This document shows positions 13,213 to 55,585 of a stretch of 64,000 nucleotides of DNA, piece by piece (the stretch's first letter is position 1; each line of letters opens with the position of its first letter). The stretch is from NCBI RefSeq assembly GCF_037975245.1, contig NC_092573.1, positions 357,001 to 421,000 of the forward strand, written 5' to 3'. The DNA is from Apostichopus japonicus. Its lineage: Eukaryota; Echinodermata; Holothuroidea; Aspidochirotida; Stichopodidae. The notes under the pieces are model-generated. The model saw only the letters and a list, made by a program, of their open reading frames with translations, had not been told where the DNA came from and did no database searches. The translations under genes and the position numbers were made by a program.

Positions 13213-15285
13213 AAAAACTTCCTGGTATAAGATGCAGCTTTGGAACTGTCTATAAACTGTACGGTCTGAATGATAAATCCTCTATGGTCAGTTTAAGAAA
13301 CTAAGGCCCATCTAGATAAGAAAAAAAAATAATAATAAAAGTAAACCACTGAGATTGATTCTGACTCTTTGACTTGTAAACTTATAGAGACTAATGCCCC
13401 TTCATTCACCCCAATTTTCGGTACCACGTTTTTGGGTGCTGTCCCGCTTTTACAAACACACATACGCGCATACAAACATATAATATAGCCTCCATCCACC
13501 TTATAGGTTACGGTTTTGATTAACTGCTGTCAGATAAGAAATTTTCCGAATTCTCACAGGTTAAGCTCTCAGGAATGGGTCACTCTAACGTGACAGCGAT
13601 TAATGATCAAACATGCTATACTGGCATTGATTATATAAATATGGAATGGTTAGAAATTAAAGCACAAATACCAAATTAATTTGCGACAAGCTACATTATG
13701 CAGGTACAAGAACAAGTCAGTAAATTTGTGATTGAATTAGATGACCATAAATCAAACATCGTTACTGTGTGTAATATACATTCATAACTTTATTTCACGT
13801 TAAGGTTGCATAATAATAGGAACTTTAGAAAGCATATGATTATAATTTTCAACAGGATTATACCAGCTACCGAGATTTGTTCACTTTCCATGCATGCTTG
13901 TCAGCGGTGAGCAGATTATCTTGGGATCGCATGGGGTGCCAAGAGGTTAAATCCCCCCACCCCAAGGCGAGCAAACGGAGCGCATCGAGCGAGTATTGGT
14001 AACACTGGCGCAATGAGATTCTGTTCCCACATCCTCTAGATGACATTGAACCTGTAACCGTTATGCGCTATGTGGACCCTTTTTAGGACCCCAACGCCCA
14101 AGAACCAGCGGGTTTTCCCCTCTCCACCCATACGGCGTTATGCACTGACCCGTTGTATTAAGTGAATGATAAAGAAGGATTCATGCGTATACACCGGTTG
14201 GATATGTATGTTACAGGATAGGAGACAATGGGAAGTGAAGGGGGGGGGGGCGGGAGTCCCACTCTCTCATGCAGATATGCAACATAGCTAATTACCTCAG
14301 CCGGGCATATAATATATCAACATTACTAACTTCCTTCTCATAACTATATCATGCCTTTTTCTGTATTCTATACAAATTTTCAACGGAAAGCAACTCAAGA
14401 CAAATATACAGTTTAATATTTGGATAGCGTATAGATTCTAGATCCTATTATTTACACAATCATATATGCTTATATTATACATTGCATATGGCCTGTCAAT
14501 TTTATTTCTCTATTGCTTTCTGCGGTTGCAAGGATATCTTGTGGTCAAATGTCTGTAATCGATACGAGAAATTACTATTTTCGTACGTTTTATTTGAATA
14601 CAGGCTTTTACAAAAGTTCATAGTAGTACATGCAGGAAAACTATAAGAGCTTAAAAAGAAAATGCGTAAAACCGGGGGGGGGGGTGGTGGAGGGGCGCAA
14701 TGGTCCTGAAAAAGTTGAGACTTAAAACCAAAATGTTAGTCTTTGCGGAGGAAATGTAGCATAGATACATTTCCATGCGTACAATAGAAATAATTGGGTA
14801 CATGTACGGGCGTAATAGACTTGTATTTCTTTCGAAAATGAGTTATTCTGTTACTGAAGCAAAGATCTGTCTATAGCGTTTTGTGTTAACGTACGATTAT
14901 GTCTCAGTACATGAGATTATTTATTGGCATGGTAACCGTGCCAAATTATGATGCAGTGCAGCGCGTATTAAGGGCTATGCCCAAACCACAATGCGCTGTA
15001 AATTGAGCATGTCTATGGCACGCCGTATATGACACGCAATGTGCGAGAGTGATAATGACGAACACACGCGCGTGCACATACCACAGAAAACTGCGTATAA
15101 TTTTCACACACAGATTTAGTGTTTTTCAAAAGTCACACGCAAGACTACAACCGTATAGCTTTGGATGACTTTACAGCACTGTTTGTGCGATAAACTTTCA
15201 TTCCGATTAAAGTTAAACTTCCTTAGTGCCACCATAGGACCAGATTATTGCACTTGGCCTGAAGTTTGTAAATTGCTGGTAAACA

Positions 15286-17967
15286 ATGTCTCTTTATCGA
15301 CAAAATTCAAACAAATTGAAATCATTTTCAAATGAAAATTTGACGAATGAGAAGGACAGAGAGTTTGTGCTGGGGGCTGATATTCCTGTACGGACACGTT
15401 CGGACGGAGAAGTGGTGAAGACGTCGGATGATTGGCAGACTACAGATGAAAGAGGTTTCTACAGTAACTTAACCGAATCCACCTTGATCGATTACATGGA
15501 TCCATCCAATATTCTACGTCTTTCTACATCTGATATACCGTCTGAGAGTGAAGATGTCTCTTGGGTTATTCTCTCAGAAGTCGACTCCGATAGAGAATTG
15601 GAAGCTGCTACATCTATGCAAGCTGACTTCGAACCGCCAAGGAGAGGCGAGGAGAATATGAAAAGTGTTAGTTTATTAGAAGAAAAATTGAGAAAAATAC
15701 GATCTGATTTTGAGAATGATGTCATATCATCATTACAAAAGAGATCTCGTAAAAATACAATAGAAGACGAGGATTCAATTCTTTGTTCAGAGAGAATTAG
15801 CGACACCGATGGAGCTAATGTTAGAGCATCCGTGAGTTTACCGAATCCATTAACACAGGATGAGAATTTAAACCTAACATTTCTTGATGATCATTACGAA
15901 GAAAACGAAAAGAAACAAGAACTTTTCGAAACTGGCATGAAGACTTCCGTGGAAGCAGACTCTTTCAAGAGTCAAGAAAATGGATATGTGTATATATCTA
16001 GGTCTAGCAGTGATATCGCGAAATTGAAGAAAGATGTTGTAACGCCTAACCAGGGCTTGACTAATAACAAGATCTCATTGGATAGCGATATTAAACCAAG
16101 CGACTTATATCTCTACATGCCGACAGCGTTAGCAGACGCCAGTCACGCTCGCAATCGATACCTAAAATTAACGTCCGTGGCTGAACCCGACTTCTCACTT
16201 ACGAATTCGCCAGAACATCTGATCGTTAAACCCGTGGCTGTTCACGCTACCAAATCGTCGCTCGAAAGTAACATCGCGGAAACGGGCATCAGCACAGTGG
16301 CTGAAAAATCGTCTCCCGAAGATAAGATCGCGGAACTGGGCATGAAGAAATTTACAACGGAAGATGAAGATCATAGCAACAATAGCGACTCGACCGAGTC
16401 CGTACAGAATCAGTCCAAGAAATTTACAGCAATGAATGATGAAGATGAGATCGATCTCATCCAGTTGTCATCATCATCTTCATTAGATTATCAGTCACAC
16501 ACTCCTCCGGCTAAAACGGATGGAGACCAAACGGCTGGAATAGAAAAGAGTGTAGACCATAAGCTTTCAACAGATTCAGATTTCGTTAAATGGACATTCA
16601 GTAATCCTATCAAGGGAACTACTGCGGATGTAAAGAATCCTCAATATGAGAAAGATCACGTAGATGAACGTGTTGAAAGAGAGACCAAGATTGTCGATCG
16701 TGAGACAAAAGAGATATGTGTATCGCCTTCCGGATGCGATAAAGAGAAACATCATCTTAATAATGCTACCACTACTACGACATTGAGTCAAAAGTCAAAA
16801 GAAAATGCAATTGATTCAGACACATGGCAACTTTTGAGTTATGATCCTTTATTATATGTTGAAATGACATCTCGTTATCCTGATGTCACTCGCCAATTGT
16901 CATCTAGGGAGGAAGGAAAGAAGTCAGACTCGATGACAGAATGGGTCTCTGGTACAAGCAATCCGAATACCACTGCGTACGAAAGGAAAGAATTGAGCCC
17001 TGCAGGAGAAGCATATCTTGGTTCACGATCAAGCGAGGATGGGACCTCGTTGAATTTCATCAATCAAGACTTAATTCACTTTTTTACTCACGATGCTGTC
17101 TCTTCTTCTCCCTCTTCTCTTTCGAGAGATACGAACGAAGAGGCTGACCGAGAGGTTGCCGACATTATGGGCCAAGGGTCTGATGATTACGTTATCGAAT
17201 TTAAAAGTGAGAGCAGCTCCAACGATTGGACTGTTTCGTCAGCAGACGACGACCTAGTCGATGTGAGTGGATTAGAACTACAAAAGTGCCAAGGGGTGAT
17301 GATTCAAGATCAGCTGGGTCAGTTTGAACCTTCAACATCACCTAAGCTCCTCCAGGACCATCCACCTGAAAAATTTCCTATTGAAAATGCTTATAGTGAT
17401 GAAGGGGAGATTGCGCGACTAATACAACATAGTAAGATGAGAACCCATCCCACACTCACCGATAGTGATTTCCTCGCATCGTCTACCAAGCAGGAGATAC
17501 TTGGAGAGATCAGATCAGTGGTACATTTGAATGAAGATAAACCGATCCGGGAACCAGCCCTCAGAGGAGAGGAGAGTAGACTCAATCAGAAGATTGGCCA
17601 ACTCAATGATTCTACCAGGAAATTGACAATCGATCAATCGATCGATAGACACAATACAGGTTATGATATCAATACGCCTTCCATGAATAATGATCGCGTA
17701 GCCTCTGACGACAAGCATCAAGGCACGCCACCATCCAAAACAGGACCAAGTGATGAATCAAATGACATTAAATCGCCAGTCTTAAAAGTTTCGTCCGAAA
17801 CTTTGCTTAAGAGGCTACCAACTGTACCTGATTTTCTCCCTTCTGAGGTACAATTTGAACATGACGATATAAGCGACTGCACCCCACCGATGATCGTAGG
17901 TGACACAGGAATTGATTTGGGGATAACCTGGCAGCAGTCTTATCTTGAGGAGGACATTTACGCAAAG
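15286..17967 (+). CDS. Exon 1 of the unrecognised disordered-protein gene
   Basis: A single 2682-base coding exon, far longer than any other in the window. Reading past the donor would add only VGCSLY before a stop at 17986-17988, so an intron-retained form would lose just the C-terminal coiled coil. Codon use is mixed and the exon is clearly less AT-rich than its flanks, supporting real coding function. Confidence 0.85.
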
Positions 17968-18455
17968 GTAGGCTGTTCATTGTACTAAACCCCCACCCAG
18001 CCCACGACTTATACCTATTACTTGATGAAACAATGTGCGCGAATGTTCCTTTCTTCTGCGTGTATGCCCGTGAAGGGATCCAAGTGGAAATGGTTCGGCA
18101 ATCGTGTATGTAGCACTTTAGTTTAAAAAATAAAGGACTATACAATAAAACAAAAGTTGCTAGATGTGCTAAAATGAAGCCTCAGTTTAGAAACCTTACG
18201 ATCCGGACTTTTATCCCTTCTTCTACAGTTCTGGATTGTCTGTTAGCAAGTTATACTTCATTGCCTTTTGTGGTCAAATTATGTCTACAAGCAAGATTAG
18301 GCTAAACGACTGATTTAATTTTTCTGTGGGGGTTGAAAGGGTGGGAGAGGTGGGGAGAGGTGGGGAGAGGTGGGAGTCTGCATACACCCCACCACACACT
18401 GGTTACGCATATATATATATATATACATATATGTTTATATATATATATATTAACA

Positions 18456-18531
<76 letters not shown>

Positions 18532-18894
18532 AACATATATGTATATATATTTACCTCCATCACCTCCATTTCATTAACATAAAGTCTGTTCAAAGTATCT
18601 CTTTCGAGATCCGGCTTTAGGAATCACAAATGATTTTCGAATTGGTTAGCATCATGTTTGATCTCTAGAGTAAGGCAAAATATTGTATATATAAGTATTG
18701 TTCGATACAGGTGTCAAACGCCTACAGTGAAATTACGACCTTTCTTACCGGTTTCGAACCTCTGGACATGCAATCAGCGTCCATAGCCTAGTTGGTTAGG
18801 GTGTCCGCGTACAAAGCGGGAGGCCCGTGTTCGAATCCCGGTGGAGGCTGGAAGTTTTTTCACTGTTCTGGATTTTCCTTCTCATTACGTTTTC

Positions 18895-18941
<47 letters not shown>

Positions 18942-20454
18942 ATGTGTGGGTCAGTACGCGTGGGTGTGTGTGTAAAGGAACTGGTTTCGTTTCAATCTTG
19001 CAAAACTAATAGACTTTGTTTAGTTTTGCTTAGACTTTGCTTATACTGTAAATAGAATCAGGACACCTTAAAACGTATAGTACAAAGCTTCAACATATAC
19101 GTCTTGTATATTAAAAGGCACCAACAACCCCCCCCCCCCACCCCTCCAATATATACCAGATAGTCAAATACAATGGCTAGTCTTTTTCAAAAGGTTTAGC
19201 AAGCAATCCCACTACATACCATTCTCATAATATTTTCTACTCACTGAGATATACTTAGTCCTCACATCGGTGGGCCATTGAAGACCTATTTAGCGTCCTT
19301 GGTTAAACAACGTTATTATACATCCTTTAAGTTATAAGTACGTTATGTGTTAACGACTGTGACCAACTGCTCAACAATTTAAAGAAATTTTGCGACGCAC
19401 CGACAATAATATATAACGAAGGTTCATCATTGGGTGCTCTCAAATCGATTGTTCGTGCCCTGAAAGACGCAGCGAGTTTGACTATTTACGTACTGAAAAA
19501 CAGAAAACTTGCCGTATGTTAATTTGCAGTGGAAATATCACATAATGGGCTATACCAGTTGTACTTGTGCATGACGTAAGGGATGAACAACACATACTTT
19601 TTCGTATACCCGATTTGGAAGAAATATTATCTATAAATCCAAAAATAACGACAACAAAAAACCCATTACAATCAAATATTATATGCAGGACTACGATGGA
19701 CCGGTAACAATAATAGCGCCCAGTCGAGCGCCAACATTAAACCACCAGAATTGATATTCACTGCATGATAAAGTAACTAAACCAAAATTGTGAAATCGGG
19801 CGTGACCATGCAATTCGGGTACTCGAAGAATTTCTCTGTCTTCGATTAATTTAATTCCAAATGTTCTGCAGCACCCGACCCTTTACACCTCATATCAGAG
19901 CAATGTTTTGTCTCCATCCATAAATCAAGTGGCTCGCGGATTGTGTAACAAATTTCATTGTGGCTCGTAATATTAATTTCGTGCCGAACTCTTTAGTAGG
20001 TGGTCCATCGCATTGCAATGCTGTTACTTGACTGTTTAAAGCGAAATTTGTCAAATGTAAGAAGTGCTATTAACTTGTAATCTGCAATGAATACTTAAAT
20101 TTGCGAAGTCTTCGTTCTAAAGAAAAAGATAAACAAGCCAAAAAAATCAGCCCTCCTCCACATCGTCTTGAGCAATTTCTCAGTTTAATTGAACAATCAA
20201 ATTATCCAATAAAATTGTCTTACAATTCTTTCTGTTTTTTTGTTTTTGTTTTTACTTCTGGTTAGGCCAGGATGCGTCCCGGTGGGTTGCACAGATCTGA
20301 AATGAACTGCATCCTGTCGGAGTTATCTCGAGAACAAGCTGAATGCCAACGACTAGTTAGAGACTCAAGAAGAGCGAAGCAGGAATTCCTAGAAGTCAAA
20401 TCGACAGTTGAGAAGCTCCTTGTAAAAATCAACCACGGACTTGAATTCAAATAA
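15286..20454 (+). CDS. Two-exon gene for a large disordered protein with a C-terminal coiled coil; not recognised
   Basis: Coding exons are 15286-17967 (894 codons) and 20266-20454 (62 codons plus stop), joined at AAG|GTAGGC and a pyrimidine-rich GGTTAG|GCC acceptor, both phase 0; predicted length 956. The ATG at 15286 is directly preceded by an in-frame TAA at 15280, so it is the first possible start. Residues 1-890 are Ser/Asp/Glu/Thr-rich with little hydrophobic content, suggesting a mostly disordered protein. Tryptophans sit in acidic/Ser contexts at residues 50, 93, 436, 514, 553, 648 and 882; W93 ([10 protein letters not shown]) and W514 (DTWQLLSYD) fit the WxxL core of LC3-interacting motifs. 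Two related blocks [12 protein letters not shown] and [12 protein letters not shown] lie at 323-352. The last exon encodes a charged heptad-like helix (about 900-955). No catalytic domain, signal peptide or membrane segment is visible. I do not recognise the family; an adaptor or scaffold role is only inferred. Confidence 0.8.
18409..18552. repeat. (AT)n microsatellite, interrupted
   Basis: About 140 bases of alternating AT with a few ACATATATG-type interruptions, in the intron of the plus-strand gene. Long AT repeats can extrude cruciforms. Confidence 0.95.
18675..18939 (+). mobile_element. tRNA-derived SINE-like repeat, copy 1
   Basis: Contains a 72-base tRNA-like core at 18777-18848. The acceptor arm GCGTCCA pairs with TGGAGGC (6 of 7), the anticodon arm TCCGC/GCGGG closes a 7-base loop, and the T arm has the B-box-like GTTCGAATCCC. 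The loop would give anticodon ACA and there is no CCA-compatible end, so this is not a working tRNA. The core is flanked by about 100 bases upstream (with TACAGGTGTCAAACG) and a downstream tail ending TTTTCAATT and (AT)n. A second copy with the same flanks and tail lies in reverse at 33736-33965, which defines this as a dispersed element. Confidence 0.75.
18777..18848 (+). pseudogene. tRNA-like core of the SINE
   Basis: Length and arms match a tRNA, but the anticodon would be ACA (an unusual Cys decoder) and the T stem has a mismatch. It is embedded in a repeat shared with a second locus, so it is read as the pol III promoter part of a SINE rather than a gene. Confidence 0.6.
20266..20454 (+). 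CDS. Exon 2 of the disordered-protein gene: C-terminal coiled coil
   Basis: Encodes 62 residues beginning [20 protein letters not shown], mostly charged with leucine, isoleucine and valine at heptad spacing (ILSEL..EQ...[18 protein letters not shown]), consistent with one coiled-coil helix. The acceptor is preceded by a strong T-rich tract. An AATAAA at 20450-20455 overlaps the TAA stop; further AATAAA signals lie at 21021 and 21043, so the 3' UTR more likely ends near 21.06 kb. Confidence 0.8.
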   Translation, partial: ARMRPGGLHRSEMNCILSELSREQAECQRLVRDSRRAKQEFLEVKSTVEKLLVKINHGLEFK

Positions 20455-20455
20455 A

Positions 20456-23400
20456 GAATAGATTCGTGTTGTCGAGAGTCAGCACTTTAAGTACTATATT
20501 GCATGTGCGCAGGCAGATGTGGGATTAGGGGGGGGGGGAGTGTGCTGGGGGGGGGGGGGGTTGAGGGAGAGTCTATATAGAAAGGGGCGCACTTCTCACT
20601 GACGGACAGAATTCAGACAAAGAAGAAACACACCTGAAGATGAAAATGTTCTAAATTACAAAATGTATTGCATAGATATGAATTGGTATTTTTGTTTTTA
20701 TCTGAAAAAAAAACAGAAAATAGAAAACACAAGAAAGGAAAATGGTGATCAAAGAAGGTAATTTGGGATTTCTAACGACAAAATGGTAACTTTAAACTGT
20801 TAGTTGTTATTACAACAGCCATCAAAGAGAGAGTTTCTGTATCAGGTTTACCAAAAAAATATACTTTTTTTATGCTGTGTTGAAAATGATGTTGTAGTTT
20901 ATTTAAAGATCTGGTCAAAAAGTTTCTTTTATGAACTTAATAAGACACAAAGAGACAGGAATGAATCATGAATCGACAAATTCAACCCACTAAAGAGTGT
21001 AATACTATTCTATAATAGTAAATAAAGGTTTCTTCATCATTAAATAAAATCAAGTTCTTCAAACTGCACTATGGGAATTGTAACCAGAATGAACCAAAAT
21101 TAATAACCTGCTCCCTTTAAGCTCTATTAGCCCCATTATCTCCTGCTCGCTTTAATCTCTATCAGCCCCATTATCTCCTGCTCGCTTTCATCTCTATCAG
21201 CCCCATTATCTCCTGCTCTCTTTAATCTCTATCAGCCCCATTATCTCCTGCTCCCTTTAATCTCTATCAGCCCCATTATCACCTGCTACCTTTCACCCAT
21301 AACAGCCCCATTATCACCTGCTCCTTTTCATCTCTATCAGCATCATTATCACCTGATCCCTTTAATCCCATCAGCCCCATTATCTCCTGCTCCCTTTAAT
21401 CCTATCAGCCCCATGATCACCTGCTCGCTTTCATCTCTATCAGCCCCATTATCACCCACTCCCTAATCTCTATCAGCCCCATTATCACCTGCTCCCTTTC
21501 TCCTCTATCAGCCCCATTGTCTCCTGCTCCTTTTCATCTCTATCAGCCCCATTATCTCCTGCTCCCTCTAATCTCTATCAGCCCCATTTTCACCTGCTAC
21601 CTTTCACCCATAACAGCCCCATTATCACCTGCTCCCTTTCATCTCTATCAGCATCATTATCACCTGATCCCTTTAATCCCATCAGCCCCATTATCTCCTG
21701 CTCCCTTTAATCCTATCAGCCCCATGATCACCTGCTCGCTTTCATCTGTATCAGCCCCATTATCACCTGCTCCCTTTCATCTCTATCAGCCCCATTATCA
21801 CCTGCTCCCTTTCATCTCTATCAGCCCCATTATCACCTGCTCCCTTTCATCTCTATCAGCCCCATTATCACCTGCTCCCTTTCATCTCTATCAGCCCCAT
21901 TATCACCTGCTCCCTTTCATCTCTATCAGCCCCATTATCACCTGCTCCCTTTCATCGCACCATTCCCCATTCTGCATGCCCAGTCTGTAATTCTATCCAT
22001 CATTCAATGTTCCAATTAACTTATCTGTCCATCTATCTATGCCATTTATTTTTCCTATTTTCATTTTTTAGTCTGCTCTCTGAAGGAGATCCTGGTAGGT
22101 TCAAAATATCAGGACCTAAGCATTCTAATGTTAAAATGACCACAATGGTACAAAGTCATTAGTCCCAATTACAGGAAGGGAGATCCAAAATAAAGTGATC
22201 GAGTGTCCTCTACAGGTCACAAACCAACAAACAAACTTCTCCTTGTCTTACAGACCTAAGACTGATTAATCCAGTCTGCAGCTGTAATTTATATAGCTGG
22301 AACCAAGAGACTGTCTGAGCTGGGTTCAAATGAAACTTTTCAAACTAAGACACAGGCTGAGCCAGACTCAATAGGGATTTAACAATCTTATCAGTTTTCT
22401 TTTTTAATTTCTTACAGACAATAAACCCACAAAGTATAAGTGTCTGGAACACATATATTCACAACATAAGCCAACTGGTTGGTTATGGAGAGTTCGACTT
22501 GCAGGGTTTGAGAGGGACTTCTTAAACTGGTTGTGGGAAGTTAAGTTAATGATTTAAAGTCAATGCCTTAGATGAGCTCTTCACTGGCAAAGTTGAAGAG
22601 AAGATTTTGATAAATACATCAACGAATGTCAACTTTTTTCAATTTTGAACAGTCACAAAATTAACCAAAAAATAAGTCCTGATACAAATTTATGATTCCT
22701 CAAACTTGTTCTTTTCTCTTGTGTTCCAGACATCACACTCAGATTCTCAGAGAATGTGACACTTTGAAAAACGAAATAAGAGTAATTGTCATTAGAGCTG
22801 AGCATATAAGACAAGGATATTAATTATCTGCAGAAATGTAAAAGTTGAAGTAATTGTCAATGTCATGTTTGATTAGTTTTTTTTAAAGAAAAAATAATAG
22901 TTTAGCTTCACCAAGTTCTTCCAAATATGGAAAGCCAAAAAGAGCAGAAAGCGAACTTAAATAAAATGAAACAGTCATGAATGAGTAAATGGAAATTAAA
23001 AAACGAAAAAGGAGAGAAAAAACAAGGCACACAATTTGAATACAATAATATACTATATACATCCTATTGTTAATTTCTCATACATACAACAAGAACAAAA
23101 CAAAAATAATACTTTGATACCAAAAGCAGCGCTGGGCGTATTATAAAGTGTTTTTTTTATAGAGTTAATCAATCTTTCATGATTTTCCATCTTTTTTTCG
23201 TTTTTGTTGCCATGCTAATTATTTCAGAATTTTAAGAATGCACGCATTAAGCTTCCATTTTGTATGTATCCTTTGGCAAAATGACACGAGTTATATAACT
23301 AATTATACAAGTAAAGACAAAAAAAAAAGAAGGATATATCTAAAGTTCTCTACCAAACATAAGTGGTATTCTTACATCCACGATCAAACCTTTTAAAATA

Positions 23401-24572
23401 AAACTGTAAATTAAACATATATAAAAAATACTGGCTAATACTGAATTAAATAATAATATAATAATTTAAACTGTTACTGTAAAGAAATAACCACATGAAG
23501 TTTCTTTATTAACAATCCCCAACCCCCCTCGCCAAACGGAAGGGGGTGAATTAGCTAATATAACATGGACGTCAAGGTATTGTTACATGGCATGCAGCAT
23601 ACAAAAGACCTTATCTGGCACTGATATGTACCGTTCTATTTTTGTAATTTCTCAAAGTGGATGGCAAAGTCGCATTCCTTTTCATTCTGTCAACTTTGTC
23701 TTGTTTTCCTGTTTAAAAGTACTCAAAAGGAATTTGCCTCAGAAGAATAAATATGATAAAATATGACAAGTTTGTTGTTGTTCTTCTTCTCTAAAATATT
23801 GTTTCCCAAAATGGACTTTTAAGCATTTAAAAAATCACCACATGGTATATCAATTATCATTTTTGGCAAATTTAAACTCAACCATATTTTTTTTAATATT
23901 TTATCTCTGGGGGGACTATTCATAGGTAAAGATTATCCTTACTTTTATTTCATGTATTTAATTTAAGTTTATAGACCTTTCACATATTGCAACGACATGA
24001 AAACCCTGTTCTATGAATCCTTCTCAAATTGTTACATTAAATCATTGTATGGAACCCCTCCCCTCTCCCTCCCCTCCCTTGCCCTAAGGTTAGACACTCC
24101 TTTCTGTGACATGAAAGCTACAAAAAAACAAAATGAATTGCAACTGTCAAAGTGTTCATATCTGCATTGTTCTTTTTGGGGTTGGTTCCATTATCAACAT
24201 GTTGTTTTGCTTTTTTTTTGTGAATTTTCGCATTTTTAAGTCCGTCAAAAATTTGTAGGCAATACAAAGAGATATTAAAGCTTTTGTATGATAACAAAGA
24301 ACTCATGTCATAAATTGCTTTTTTTATCTAAACTTCTAATAGTCAGGTTATTTAAATCAAGGGGAACTTAGGAAATGCTACTTTTGCATTGTTTTGCGAG
24401 CCAATCTGACTAATTCAAGTATTTAAAACAAACAGAAAATATTAATTTATTTTAGGAAGCCCCAGGGATTACTGTTCCTACCAAGGGTGAAAAGGTAAAA
24501 CCCATTCAACAGTTGGACAAATAAAATGCTTACAGAAACAAAATATATTTTATAAATATAACTTCTCTATGT
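20456..24572. other. Convergent intergenic region
   Basis: Between the 3' end of the plus-strand gene and the 3' end of thrombospondin. Carries G runs (20528-20560), likely 3' UTR of the plus gene up to about 21050, the 35-bp minisatellite, then AT-rich sequence without recognisable genes (22.0-24.5 kb). Confidence 0.65.
21106..21956. repeat. 35-bp minisatellite with higher-order structure
   Basis: About 24 tandem units of 35 bp (variants 33-35), consensus beginning CCCCATTATCACCTGCTCCC and ending ATCTCTATCAG. A block of about five divergent units starting at 21281 recurs almost exactly 311 bp later at 21592, so the array has a higher-order repeat. From 21755 the units become identical. A 157-codon frame through it is an artefact of the stop-free repeat. 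Confidence 0.95.
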
Positions 24573-24578
24573 TTTATT
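24573..24578 (-). terminator. Candidate poly(A) signal for thrombospondin
   Basis: AATAAA on the minus strand about 205 bases after the stop codon. The region is very AT-rich and other AATAAA words lie further downstream (for example near 23946), so the choice is tentative. Confidence 0.3.
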
Positions 24579-24783
24579 TTCATTACGTAGCTTTGATGAA
24601 CAGTTTTAAGACATTGTTCATTTCTTTCTTTTTAAATGTAGGAAGCTCAATCCCACCACCCTTGTCACTTGTTAGATGGATTTAAAAAAAAAATGGCTTC
24701 GGTCGTCACCGTTACCGGCCACCGGAGCAGATTTAAGACGGCCAAATGTTGACATAGCCGAGAGATTAACGCCATTATCAGCT

Positions 24784-55547
<30,764 letters not shown>

Positions 55548-55585
55548 CTTTTTGAAAACGTTGCAGATTACCCAAAGAGAAAAAC

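Larger units (their letters stand above)
10740..15285. other. Intergenic/upstream region of the plus-strand gene
   Basis: No gene recognised. Contains long G runs (11153, a 20-G run at 12229-12248, 14239, 14673), a short GAAA repeat (12196-12215), a 30-bp duplication (13156-13212) and a more GC-rich patch at 13920-14160 that may be a decayed repeat. The last 300 bases probably hold the promoter and 5' UTR of the gene starting at 15286, but I see no clear TATA box. Confidence 0.5.
17989..20265 (+). other. Intron of the plus-strand gene
   Basis: Holds a G-rich patch (18327-18376), the (AT)n repeat, the SINE copy, and from 18940 to 20265 AT-rich sequence with no recognisable exon (a C run sits near 19128). 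Confidence 0.75.

Noticed and set aside
15492-15806. Antisense frames within the long plus-strand exon
   Set aside because: Shadows of the 894-codon exon; several short antisense frames occur and none has recognisable content.
18326-18620. Tyr-Ile repeat frames at the AT microsatellite
   Set aside because: Pure translations of alternating AT; not coding.
18777-18848. Functional tRNA gene
   Set aside because: The arms pair, but the loop gives anticodon ACA, the T stem is mismatched, and a second copy with shared flanks shows it belongs to a dispersed repeat.
21517-21990. 157-codon open frame rich in SPAPFHLYQPHY repeats
   Set aside because: It is a translation of the 35-bp minisatellite, open because the unit lacks stops; no start context, splice sites or non-repeat sequence supports a gene.
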